Of a stretch of DNA of 64,000 bases, positions 45,983 to 57,518 are shown one piece after another. Both the position numbers and the translations under genes were made by a program. Source of the DNA: Burkholderiales bacterium (GTDB taxonomy: Bacteria > Pseudomonadota > Gammaproteobacteria > Burkholderiales > UBA11063); assembly GCA_020697255.1 (NCBI GenBank), contig JAJFBE010000005.1, positions 1 to 64,000 of the forward strand, written 5' to 3'. The notes beneath the pieces are model-generated. The model worked only from the letters and a program-made list of their open reading frames with translations, searched no databases and was not told the DNA's origin. Numbering within the stretch: the stretch's first letter is position 1; each line of letters opens with the position of its first letter.

Positions 45983-48859
45983 ATGACAACATCATTATCT
46001 ACAGATGACAATTTATTAGCTACCCAGCTTGGCCAAATGTTGACTCCGGCCGGGGATTTTTCAAAATATCAGGTAGTTCGCCGCAGTGGGGATGTGGTTG
46101 AATTTAATCCAAGTAAAATTACTGTAGCAATAACTAAGGCATATATTGCTATTCATGGTTCAAATAGTGTTGCCAGCCATAGTGTGCGCGACCAAATTAG
46201 TGGCCTAACTGATATGGTGGTTGGGGCTTTGCAAAGCAGGCGGCCATCTGGCGGCTCAATTTTTATTGAGGATATTCAGGATCAGGTCGAGCTGGCCCTA
46301 ATGCGTAAGGGTGAGTACGAGGTAGCGCGAAGCTATGTGCTTTATCGTGAGGAAAGGTCACGCGAGCGTGCTTTAGACGGAGTTAGTCTACCAAAGCAAA
46401 AAATTAATGTAGCATATAAGGATGGTAGTAAAAAAGAGCTAAATGCCAGTCATTTAATGGATGTGGTTACCAAAGCTTGTACCGGCTTGGCGGCAACTTC
46501 GGCTAAAGCTATACTGGATGAAGCTTTGCGTAATGTATATGACGGTGTTACAGAGGATGAATTATATAAATCAATTATTTTAGCCAGCCGGCAATTAATT
46601 GAAGTTGAGCCTGAATACAATTTTGTGACGGCCCGGATTTTAATGCATACGATTGCCCAAGAGGTAATGGGTAAAGAAGTTGATGTTAATAACATGGATA
46701 AAGCATATCGGGATTATTTTGCAGGATATATTGAAGAAGGAATAAAAGCCGAATTATTAAATCCGGAATTGGCCAAATTTGACCTGGCGAAACTTGCGGA
46801 TAATCTGGTGGCAAAACGTGATAATCAATTTAAATATCTTGGTTTACAAACGCTATACGATCGTTATTTCTTGCATATTAGCGGCAGAAGGATTGAAATG
46901 CCTCAATCATTCTTTATGCGGGTATCTATGGGTTTGGCGCTAAATGAGGACAATCGCGAAGAACGGGCAATAGAGTTTTATAATTTATTATCTAGTTTTG
47001 ATTTTATGTCTTCTACTCCAACTTTATTTAATTCGGGAACGCTTCATTCCCAACTCTCTAGTTGTTATTTAACTACGGTTGCTGATGATTTGGCAGGTAT
47101 TTATGATGCATTAAAAGAAAATGCATTGCTATCTAAATATGCCGGTGGATTGGGCAATGATTTCTCACAAGTAAGGGCAATGGGTGCAGTAATTAAAGGT
47201 ACCAATGGTAAAAGCCAGGGCGTGATCCCATTTTTGAAAGTAGTTAATGATACCGCAGTTGCGGTAAACCAGGGTGGTAAACGTAAGGGGGCTGTATGTA
47301 CTTATTTGGAAACTTGGCATGCTGATATTGAGGAGTTCTTGGAGCTACGTAAAAATACCGGGGATGATAGAAGACGCTGTCACGATATGAATACAGCTAA
47401 CTGGATTCCTGATTTATTCATGCAACGGGTGCATGAACAGGCACAGTGGACGTTATTTTCGCCAAATGAAGTACCGGACTTACATGATAAATTCGGTAAA
47501 GAGTTTACAATTGCTTATGAAAAATATGAAAAACTTGCTGATGAAGGCAAAATTAAGGTTGCTAAACGCGTACCGGCCTTACAGATATGGCGTAAGATTT
47601 TAACTATGCTATTTGAAACAGGACACCCTTGGGTAACTTTTAAGGATCCGTGTAATATTCGTTCACCACAGCAACATGCCGGTGTGGTACATAGTTCAAA
47701 CCTATGTACAGAAATTACATTAAATACCAACGAACGGGAAATTGCAGTGTGTAACTTAGGTTCGGTAAACTTACCCAATCATATAATAGATGGGAAAGTT
47801 AATGCGGCTAAATTACAGCAAACTATAAAAACTGCTATGCGCATGCTCGATAATGTAATTGATATTAACTTTTACCCGGTTGAAAAAGCACGTAATTCTA
47901 ACCTCGCGCACAGACCGGTTGGAATGGGTTTTATGGGCTTTCAGGATTGTTTGCATATGCTACGTATTCCATATGCATCTGTTCAGGCAGTTGAGTTTGC
48001 TGATAGATCTATGGAAATGATGGCTTATTATGCGTATTACGCATCAAGCCAACTGGCAAGTGAACGTGGAAAATATTCTACATATGATGGTAGCCTTTGG
48101 TCAAAGGGTATATTACCACTTGATTCATTAAAAACCCTTGCCAAAGAGCGTGGAGAAAAATATCTCGAAGTTAATATGGAGTCGCGCTTAGACTGGGAGG
48201 CGCTACGCGCACATATTAAGCAGCATGGTATGCGTAATTCAAATTGCCTTGCAATTGCACCAACGGCAACTATTGCTAATATTATTGGTGTGTCAGCATC
48301 TATTGAACCAACGTACCAAAATATTTTTGTAAAATCCAATTTATCCGGTGAGTTTACTGTAGTTAATGAATTTTTGGTAAAAGATTTGAAAGCTAAAGGT
48401 TTATGGGACGAAGTAATGCTTGCTGACATCAAATATTTTGATGGTAGTCTGCAAAGAATTGAGCGCATTACAGATGATCTAAAAGAGCTATACGCTACAG
48501 CATTTGAAATGGACCCGCGTTGGCTTGTAGAAGCAGGCAGCAGGCGGCAAAAGTGGATTGATCAGGCGCAGTCATTAAACCTGTATGTTTCACAGCCATC
48601 TGGGCGTAAATTGGATGAATTATACCGTTTTGCCTGGATTCGCGGGCTGAAAACAACTTATTATCTGCGTACCTTAGCTGCTACTTCAGCAGAAAAGTCA
48701 ACCGGTAGGGGTGGCGAATTAAATGCTGTAGATGCCGATGGTTCTACCGGAGCATTTGGTACAGCACAGCAACGAAGCACTGCTGCTATGGAGACCGAAC
48801 CTGCAACAGATGTAAAATTCTGTTCAATCGATAATCCGGATTGCGAGTCCTGCCAATAA
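45983..48859 (+). CDS. nrdA: ribonucleoside-diphosphate reductase, large subunit (class I)
   Basis: A 958-residue enzyme subunit reducing ribonucleotides for DNA synthesis. It has an N-terminal ATP cone (VVRRSGDVVEFNPSKIT) and a second cone-like segment (residues ~130-230), as in the longer Pseudomonas-like NrdA. Presumed active-site cysteines are C361 (SSCYL), C575 (SNLCTEIT) and C590 (VCNLGSVNL). The C-terminal CSIDNPDCESCQ holds the redox cysteines. The ATG at 45983 has AGGAT at good spacing; the longer frame from 45884 runs over the NrdR boxes. nrdB is not the next gene, which is unusual. Confidence 0.95.
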   Translation: MTTSLSTDDNLLATQLGQMLTPAGDFSKYQVVRRSGDVVEFNPSKITVAITKAYIAIHGSNSVASHSVRDQISGLTDMVVGALQSRRPSGGSIFIEDIQDQVELALMRKGEYEVARSYVLYREERSRERALDGVSLPKQKINVAYKDGSKKELNASHLMDVVTKACTGLAATSAKAILDEALRNVYDGVTEDELYKSIILASRQLIEVEPEYNFVTARILMHTIAQEVMGKEVDVNNMDKAYRDYFAGYIEEGIKAELLNPELAKFDLAKLADNLVAKRDNQFKYLGLQTLYDRYFLHISGRRIEMPQSFFMRVSMGLALNEDNREERAIEFYNLLSSFDFMSSTPTLFNSGTLHSQLSSCYLTTVADDLAGIYDALKENALLSKYAGGLGNDFSQVRAMGAVIKGTNGKSQGVIPFLKVVNDTAVAVNQGGKRKGAVCTYLETWHADIEEFLELRKNTGDDRRRCHDMNTANWIPDLFMQRVHEQAQWTLFSPNEVPDLHDKFGKEFTIAYEKYEKLADEGKIKVAKRVPALQIWRKILTMLFETGHPWVTFKDPCNIRSPQQHAGVVHSSNLCTEITLNTNEREIAVCNLGSVNLPNHIIDGKVNAAKLQQTIKTAMRMLDNVIDINFYPVEKARNSNLAHRPVGMGFMGFQDCLHMLRIPYASVQAVEFADRSMEMMAYYAYYASSQLASERGKYSTYDGSLWSKGILPLDSLKTLAKERGEKYLEVNMESRLDWEALRAHIKQHGMRNSNCLAIAPTATIANIIGVSASIEPTYQNIFVKSNLSGEFTVVNEFLVKDLKAKGLWDEVMLADIKYFDGSLQRIERITDDLKELYATAFEMDPRWLVEAGSRRQKWIDQAQSLNLYVSQPSGRKLDELYRFAWIRGLKTTYYLRTLAATSAEKSTGRGGELNAVDADGSTGAFGTAQQRSTAAMETEPATDVKFCSIDNPDCESCQ

Positions 48860-48882
48860 TGGTATAATAAGCATTTGTTATC

Positions 48883-48909
48883 CCCGCCTGCACATTTGTG
48901 CCAGGCGGG
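48883..48909. repeat. GC-rich palindrome after nrdA
   Basis: CCCGCCTG and CAGGCGGG flank an inner CACA/TGTG stem with one bulged C. It has no T run next to it but a TTTTTA comes soon after. The stem text resembles the dispersed CGCAGGCGG palindrome near 28170. May act as an mRNA end or stabiliser. Confidence 0.5.
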
Positions 48910-48946
48910 TAACTGCTTTTTATACAATGGTTAATTATTGTTAAAA

Positions 48947-48980
48947 GTAGCCAACATATTTTGTATGTTGGCTACTTTTA
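48947..48980 (+). terminator. intrinsic terminator between nrdA and tolC
   Basis: GTAGCCAACATA pairs perfectly with TATGTTGGCTAC around a short TTTTG loop, followed by TTTTA. A 12-base stem makes it convincing. It separates nrdA from tolC, only 27 bases before the tolC start, so tolC needs its own promoter or read-through. Confidence 0.85.
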
Positions 48981-49006
48981 TTATGAAGTGATCTCAGGGT
49001 ATTTTA

Positions 49007-50371
49007 ATGATCTGCTACAGAATAAAGGTAATTTTAGCAATGGCCATAACGGGCATTACAGGCCACTGTATTGCCTTTGATCTTGACGAAGCATATAGGC
49101 GTGCCTTGGGTTTTAATGCTGATTATCTGGCGCAGGTAGCAGCAACTGATGCCGGTGTTGAAGTACAAAATCAGGCATTGTCACTACTTCTGCCTCAAAT
49201 CAATGCCAATGCTGCGTATAATCAGAATTACCTAAGTTCCTTTGGTATGACAGTTACCTATACCCAACCATCAGTTAGTGCACAGTTTCAGCAGATTGTG
49301 TTTGATTTTGGCAAATATTCTACTTATACAAAAGGTAAGTTTGCCGCAGAAGTCGCAAATTTACAACTCACTAATGCCAGGCAGAAGCTTATGGTTAATG
49401 TGGCGCAAGCATACTTTGATATTTTATATGCGGTAGATAATTTAAATGCTATTCGTATGAATAAAGATGCATTCCTAACCCAGATGCAGCAAGCACAAAA
49501 ATCTTTTGATTCCGGCACTGTTACTGTAGCCGATGTAAATGATGCTAAAGCTAATTATGACTCTGCCTTAGCACAGTCTATACAGGCTGAAAATAACCTG
49601 ATGAACCGTAAGACAATTTTTCATAATATGACCGGGCTTAACCCGGATTTGGTGCAACCACTAATTGATCAGATAATACTTGAATTACCCAGCCCTGAGT
49701 CTGCTAGTAGTTGGTCGGATATGATGAAAGCGGCAAATTTGAATGTAAAAATAGCCCGTACTCAGCTAAATATGGCCAAAGAAGATATCTCGATTGCCCG
49801 CTCCGGCCATTTCCCAAGTTTGAGTGTGGTGGGTAATTATCAGATGTATGGAACGTCTAATATTAATGGTGCTGATTCGGCGGCTACCCAGACTTATTTT
49901 AACCAGTTATCGAATATTCCAGGCATTCCCAGCGCTAGTTATAGTATGGCGGCTGTAGGGTTACAACTAAGTATTCCAATTGCTTCCGGTGGCGGAATAA
50001 ATTCGGCTATACGTGCGGCAATTGCCAATTATGAAGCAGCACAAGACCAGCTGACTGCCACTTTACGCCAGTCAGATCAATTGATTATCAATGCGTTTTA
50101 CCAGGTACTAAACGGGGTTAATATTGTAAGAGCGCAAACCCAGGCTTTAAAATCGGCAAAACTTAAATTAGATTCATCAAAAACTGGATATAAACTAGGT
50201 ATAAGAAATAGTGTGGATTTGGTTATGGCACAAAACGAATATGCCAAAACATTACTTAGTTATAACCAGGCCCGGTACCAATATTTAACTTATCGGCTAC
50301 AGTTAGAGTATTTGGCCGGGAAAATAGATACAGACTTTATCCACTTAATAAATAATAATATTCTCCAGTAA
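49007..50371 (+). CDS. tolC: TolC-type outer-membrane efflux protein
   Basis: A 454-residue protein with a signal peptide (cut near ITGHCIA/FD) and two repeated halves of long helices with Gln/Asn/Ala-rich heptads. Family blocks include AYRRALGFNADY, QQIVFDFGKYS, LMVNVAQAYFDILYA, GTVTVADVNDAKANYDSA and the second-half equivalent YKLGIRNSVDLVMAQNEYA. It forms the trimeric channel for type I export or RND efflux. No adaptor or pump gene follows, so it is probably a shared exit duct. Confidence 0.9.
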   Translation: MICYRIKVILAMAITGITGHCIAFDLDEAYRRALGFNADYLAQVAATDAGVEVQNQALSLLLPQINANAAYNQNYLSSFGMTVTYTQPSVSAQFQQIVFDFGKYSTYTKGKFAAEVANLQLTNARQKLMVNVAQAYFDILYAVDNLNAIRMNKDAFLTQMQQAQKSFDSGTVTVADVNDAKANYDSALAQSIQAENNLMNRKTIFHNMTGLNPDLVQPLIDQIILELPSPESASSWSDMMKAANLNVKIARTQLNMAKEDISIARSGHFPSLSVVGNYQMYGTSNINGADSAATQTYFNQLSNIPGIPSASYSMAAVGLQLSIPIASGGGINSAIRAAIANYEAAQDQLTATLRQSDQLIINAFYQVLNGVNIVRAQTQALKSAKLKLDSSKTGYKLGIRNSVDLVMAQNEYAKTLLSYNQARYQYLTYRLQLEYLAGKIDTDFIHLINNNILQ

Positions 50372-50438
50372 TTCACAAAATCCCCTTTAAAAACAATGAT
50401 ATTTGAGTAGTATAAGCAAATGCTTAGGGCCGCAATGC

Positions 50439-50467
50439 TTGACAATAAATTATTGCCATGCTAAAAT
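50439..50467 (+). promoter_or_regulatory. promoter of the secreted gene at 50570
   Basis: A perfect TTGACA (50439-50444) and TAAAAT (50462-50467) with a 17-base spacer, about 100 bases before the start codon at 50570. Confidence 0.75.
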
Positions 50468-50569
50468 TTCCCTTATTTAATTAATGTTATTTTATCAACC
50501 AAATTATTAATATGAAAAATGCTAGTTATAATAGCCGCATTTTTGAAATTAATTATTGGGAGTGGTAAA

Positions 50570-51091
50570 ATGCAAAAACTTAATCTTATACTTATTTTTT
50601 TACTGACTACACTTTTTTTCCATTCCTATGCGGACTGTCCTACTGTAGAGACTATACAAAAAAGTAAAGGCTATACCGTAGAAAATGATGACGGCAGCAA
50701 GTGGAGTTCTAATATTGATTTGCAAATTGCAAAAATCGGAACGGTATTTAATAAAGTCGTGGTAACAGCTGTAAAGATAGAAGATGAGGATGGTAAACCA
50801 ACAACATTGCAAAGTTTAGCAGATATAAATTGTGAATACAAAATTAAAGCCGTTAGTGAAACCAAATGTTCATCAAGCTATGATAAAACATGTACTTTTA
50901 CTCTGAAACCGCAGGGAGTATTAAAACTCTACCAATGCACAATAAAAAAACCGACAAATGACCCTCAGTCCCCATGGGTATTAGAAGCTGGGTTACCTAG
51001 TGGTTACTATAAGAATTTAGTTAGTTATAGCTGTATTCCAAAAAATAATCTGGTGGGTGGATGCCCTTTCAGCTTTGATACACATTTATAA
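50570..51091 (+). CDS. small secreted Cys protein, DUF3757-like
   Basis: From the ATG at 50570 (GGGAG seven bases upstream) the product has 173 residues. Signal peptide of about 21 residues ends HSYA, mature start DCPTVE. A Trp follows (SKWSSN), then INCEYKIK, KTCTFTL, LYQCTI, YSCIPKN and GCPFSF. Eight cysteines in the mature chain would give up to four disulphides. Paralogous to 44280 and 51363 by shared motif order. Own promoter 100 bases upstream. Confidence 0.7.
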   Translation: MQKLNLILIFLLTTLFFHSYADCPTVETIQKSKGYTVENDDGSKWSSNIDLQIAKIGTVFNKVVVTAVKIEDEDGKPTTLQSLADINCEYKIKAVSETKCSSSYDKTCTFTLKPQGVLKLYQCTIKKPTNDPQSPWVLEAGLPSGYYKNLVSYSCIPKNNLVGGCPFSFDTHL

Positions 51092-51362
51092 GACTGATAA
51101 AACTAATATTCTAAGCTAATCTGATAATTCAAACCATCAAGAAACAAGCAACGCATTGATACCATCCTCCTATTAGCATTTGTACGCAGGAATAACAGGC
51201 TTTCTATATTCTATACGTAAATTCTGTATAATAGTTATATATTACTTGCAATATAATTAAGGGTGCAGAAATAAAGATTAAGTGCCTGACAATTCTCACT
51301 GAATTGCCAATGTCGGGTTTGTTGTCTTCAACTTTTAACGTTTTTGAAGGTGATTAGATAAA

Positions 51363-51812
51363 ATGAAGAAACTAAATATAACGCTATTTTTTTTAGCATC
51401 AACAAGTATATTGCCTGTTTTTGCTGATTGTCCCTCTGCGGCTTCTATACAGGAGGCATATGGTGAGCATATTGCGCAGGTTTCAGACCAGACATGGCAC
51501 ACTTCTAAAATCCCTGCTAATGGTATTAATTTGGCTGCAATACAAGGTGCTGAATTGGTTGGCGCAGAAGGTAGCGGTCCAAAACAAATTATGCTCTCCA
51601 GAGAAGATTATGAGGAATATCCGAATATAGCGTATAGAATTTCCTGTAAATACACAACAAAGGGCGGGCATAATTTCTATTTGTCATCTCCTGAAGGGAA
51701 AAAGTATAAACTGGTAAACCCACCATGGAGTTATGCTGAGAATAAAAGATATTATAATTTACTTAATTATAGTTGTACCGGCTCCGAATGTACATTTACT
51801 CCTCATCCATAA
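51363..51812 (+). CDS. small secreted Cys protein, DUF3757-like
   Basis: A 149-residue protein with a signal peptide ending VFA, mature start DCPSAASIQ. Then QTWHTSK, RISCKYTTKG, NYSCTGSECTF. Together with the neighbour at 50570 it shows a tandem pair of diverged paralogues; the signal peptides (MQKLN.., MKKLN..) are also alike. The 271-base gap between them has a TATAAT at 51227 and so probably separate transcription. Function unknown. Confidence 0.7.
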   Translation: MKKLNITLFFLASTSILPVFADCPSAASIQEAYGEHIAQVSDQTWHTSKIPANGINLAAIQGAELVGAEGSGPKQIMLSREDYEEYPNIAYRISCKYTTKGGHNFYLSSPEGKKYKLVNPPWSYAENKRYYNLLNYSCTGSECTFTPHP

Positions 51813-51928
51813 AATAGATTTTATGTGCTATAGGGGTTTTTCTTTGAACTCTTACATCACCTAAAACCTATCTTCACGGGTTATTAATTTGGCTACCGAT
51901 GCTCATGCAAAGAGAGGTTAAAATAAGG

Positions 51929-52019
51929 TATAATTATGAGTTTACTACTTGCAGATACATGCAATGTGCTTGATCTGTTTTGGGGGTAGTACGAGGCGGG
52001 ATATCCACCTCGTTTTTTT
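51929..52019 (+). promoter_or_regulatory. structured pyrG leader or small RNA ending in a terminator
   Basis: A TATAAT at 51929-51934 (weak -35) would start a transcript near 51941. TTGCA/TGCAA forms a small hairpin around 51959-51974, and ACGAGG (51991-51996) with CCTCGT (52008-52013) plus inner GG/CC pairs forms a hairpin running into seven T. The gene for CTP synthase starts 54 bases later. The element is thus either a leader attenuator for pyrG or a separate RNA of about 80 nucleotides. Confidence 0.5.
51991..52019 (+). terminator. intrinsic terminator upstream of pyrG
   Basis: ACGAGG and CCTCGT pair around GCGGGATATCCA-type inner sequence, followed immediately by seven T and an A. The best intrinsic terminator in the right half of the window, placed in the leader of pyrG. 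Confidence 0.85.
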
Positions 52020-52046
52020 ATTTATCTGGAGATTTTAGTTTCTTGA

Positions 52047-53705
<1,659 letters not shown>

Positions 53706-54536
53706 ATGCAAACAAATTGGAAATTACTTGATTTTAATATCGGGTTGGACCAGCCATTATTTTTGATCGCCGGACCTTGTGTTATTGAATCAGAACAACT
53801 GGCAATTGATACAGCAGGGTACTTAAAAGAAGTAACCAAAAAACTTGGGATTAACTTTATTTATAAGTCAAGTTTTGATAAAGCTAATCGTAGTTCTGGT
53901 ACTACATTTCGTGGACCAGGAATTGATGAAGGCTTACGTGTTTTATCCGAAGTAAAGCGCCAGCTTGGGCTGCCCCTTTTAACCGATGTGCATGAATTAG
54001 AAGAAATTGATCAAGTCGCTAATGTGGTTGATATATTACAAACCCCGGCATTTTTATGCCGGCAGACCAATTTTATTAAAGCTGTAGCAAAAACCGGTAA
54101 TGTGGTAAATATCAAAAAAGGTCAGTTTTTAGCGCCCAATGATATGAAGAATGTTACCGATAAAGCTCTTTCAGTCGAAGGACATGGATTGATCATGGCT
54201 TGTGAACGTGGTGTTAGTTTTGGTTATAATAACCTGGTATCTGATATGCGAAGCCTGGTAATTATGCGTGAAACTAATTGTCCTGTAGTATATGATGTTA
54301 CTCATTCAGTGCAATTGCCTGGTGGCCATGGTTCATCTTCCGGTGGAGATGGCAAATTTATACCGGCGTTGGCTAGAGCTGGTGTTGCAGTTGGGATTAG
54401 CGGTTTATTTATGGAAACTCACCCATCTCCGGCAGATGCAAAATCGGATGGGCCAAATTCGTTCCCAATGTATGAAATTAGCGGATTTCTTGAAGAAATT
54501 ATGGCGCTGGATAAATTGGTTAAGAAAATTGTATAA
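53706..54536 (+). CDS. kdsA: 3-deoxy-D-manno-octulosonate 8-phosphate synthase
   Basis: A 276-residue DAHP-synthase-fold enzyme that condenses phosphoenolpyruvate with arabinose 5-phosphate to give KDO-8-phosphate for lipopolysaccharide. Marks: [48 protein letters not shown] and [15 protein letters not shown]. It shows that the cell makes LPS. Asn is present in DKANRS rather than Cys at the metal position typical of class II; this is not decisive. Confidence 0.96.
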   Translation: MQTNWKLLDFNIGLDQPLFLIAGPCVIESEQLAIDTAGYLKEVTKKLGINFIYKSSFDKANRSSGTTFRGPGIDEGLRVLSEVKRQLGLPLLTDVHELEEIDQVANVVDILQTPAFLCRQTNFIKAVAKTGNVVNIKKGQFLAPNDMKNVTDKALSVEGHGLIMACERGVSFGYNNLVSDMRSLVIMRETNCPVVYDVTHSVQLPGGHGSSSGGDGKFIPALARAGVAVGISGLFMETHPSPADAKSDGPNSFPMYEISGFLEEIMALDKLVKKIV

Positions 54537-54539
54537 TCT

Positions 54540-55532
54540 ATGCAAATATACGGACATCGTGGGGCAAGAAGTTATGCTCCGGAAAATACCCTACCTGGCT
54601 ATAAAACAGCCCTAAAAATTGGTGTTGATTATGTAGACATGGATATAGGTATTACCAAAGACGGGGTAATTGTAGTTACTCATGACATGTGGTTAAACCC
54701 GGATATTGTCAGTGAAAATAGTAAGTTTTGGGCTAATGGCAAAGAAGAGTTTATTAAATCTATGCAACAGGATAAATTTAATCAGCAAATAGAGCCATAC
54801 TTAATTAAAAACCTGACATTTGATCATTTACAACAGTATGAAGTTGGGGTTATTAACCCCAAGAGTCCGTATAGCAAATTTTTTCCAGATCAAGTAAGCA
54901 TGCCGGGTACGCATATTCCAAGCTTGCAAATGGTCATCGATTACGTGAATAAAGTTAGTAATAAGCAGGTAAATTTTAATATAGAAATAAAAAATGACCC
55001 GCTACATCCGGATTGGACGGTTTCACCAAAAGAGTTTGCAGATAAAATCTATAAATTGTTAAAACAAAATAATATTATTGATAAAGCAGAAGTACAATCG
55101 TTTGATTGGCGACCATTGTATGAGCTACAACAATTAGATCCTAAAATTAAAACCGGATACCTGGTTGGGGCTGATGATATAAAAAGAATGCAAGATATAG
55201 ATACGAAGAAAGCTGGATTATATAGTGGTGGTAAGTTACTAAGAGATTATCATAATTCTTTACCGCAAATGGTAAAGGCGCTGGGTGGGTCTTGCTATGA
55301 ACCGGAAGATATTGGCCTAACTAAAGCGGACTTGGATGAAGCACACAAATTAGGCCTAAAAGTAGTAGTGTGGACATGGCCGGAAAATAGTGGCGGCGTA
55401 TTTAATTCAAAATTAATTAATCAGTTAATTGACTGGGGTATTGATAGTATCACAACTGATGATCCGGGACGATTGGCCTCCATTTTTGCCGCTAGGGGTT
55501 GCCGGGTGCCTAAAAGGTATGAGATCAGGTAG
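54540..55532 (+). CDS. glpQ: glycerophosphodiester phosphodiesterase
   Basis: A 330-residue TIM-barrel enzyme hydrolysing glycerophosphodiesters to glycerol 3-phosphate and an alcohol. The active-site block GHRGARSYAPENTLPGYKTAL carries the two catalytic His with VTHDMWLNPDIV (split: GHRGARS, PENTLPGY, THDMWLN), and metal ligands NIEIKND. No signal peptide, so probably cytoplasmic like UgpQ; a GlpQ-type name is provisional. It starts three bases after kdsA. Confidence 0.88.
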   Translation: MQIYGHRGARSYAPENTLPGYKTALKIGVDYVDMDIGITKDGVIVVTHDMWLNPDIVSENSKFWANGKEEFIKSMQQDKFNQQIEPYLIKNLTFDHLQQYEVGVINPKSPYSKFFPDQVSMPGTHIPSLQMVIDYVNKVSNKQVNFNIEIKNDPLHPDWTVSPKEFADKIYKLLKQNNIIDKAEVQSFDWRPLYELQQLDPKIKTGYLVGADDIKRMQDIDTKKAGLYSGGKLLRDYHNSLPQMVKALGGSCYEPEDIGLTKADLDEAHKLGLKVVVWTWPENSGGVFNSKLINQLIDWGIDSITTDDPGRLASIFAARGCRVPKRYEIR

Positions 55533-55543
55533 AGAGGTTCACA

Positions 55544-56167
55544 ATGCATATTCAAGTAATCTTATACGTTTTATTTATCGATTTTCTGGCTATTTTAAGT
55601 CCCGGTCCGGATTTTTTTATGGTCTTAAAAAATGCCATGACTCACTCGCATAAAGCCGGAATTTATACTGCTTTAGGTATTGCCACAGGTTCTATTCTTG
55701 TCTTTGCGATTGGCCTTTTTGGTATAGGCGCAGTGGTTGCCAGTAGCAAATGGTTATTTTGGTTTTTAAAAATTGCCGGTAGCCTTTATTTGATATATCT
55801 GGCATTAAAGTCAATATTTGCCAAAACAAAGATAGAGGAACCGCAGTTAGTGTATGCCTCTAAAGATGTGCTGCCATCAGTACAATTTTATAAAATTGGT
55901 TTATTATGTAATTTAACCAATCCAAAATCGTTTATGTTTGTTGTATCATTATCTACCTATGCAGTTGCTCATGGAGCAAGCGACATCTTAGATATTGTTG
56001 CAATTTTGATTGGTAATGGAATATCAACTGTATTATGGTTCGGAGCAGTTGCGGTTATTTTTGGTAATTTTAAAGTACGTAAAATATTCTATCAACAACA
56101 ACGGGTAATTAATCTTTTATTTGGTGGCATATTGTTGTATGTTGCAGCAATGATTATATTTATGTAA
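55544..56167 (+). CDS. LysE-family amino-acid exporter
   Basis: A 207-residue inner-membrane protein with about six hydrophobic segments. SPGPDFFMVLKNAM near the start and LCNLTNPKSFMFV in the middle are the LysE/RhtB hallmarks. Such proteins export amino acids (lysine, homoserine, threonine and others); the substrate is unknown. It lies between glpQ (11 bases) and eno (42 bases), in the same direction. Arginine/ornithine genes follow eno, which makes a basic amino acid possible. Confidence 0.88.
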   Translation: MHIQVILYVLFIDFLAILSPGPDFFMVLKNAMTHSHKAGIYTALGIATGSILVFAIGLFGIGAVVASSKWLFWFLKIAGSLYLIYLALKSIFAKTKIEEPQLVYASKDVLPSVQFYKIGLLCNLTNPKSFMFVVSLSTYAVAHGASDILDIVAILIGNGISTVLWFGAVAVIFGNFKVRKIFYQQQRVINLLFGGILLYVAAMIIFM

Positions 56168-56200
56168 TTTATTGCTAGCATATAATATTCTTTTTTTTAG

Positions 56201-57496
<1,296 letters not shown>

Positions 57497-57518
57497 ATAA
57501 AAAATGAAAGTTTAGTTT

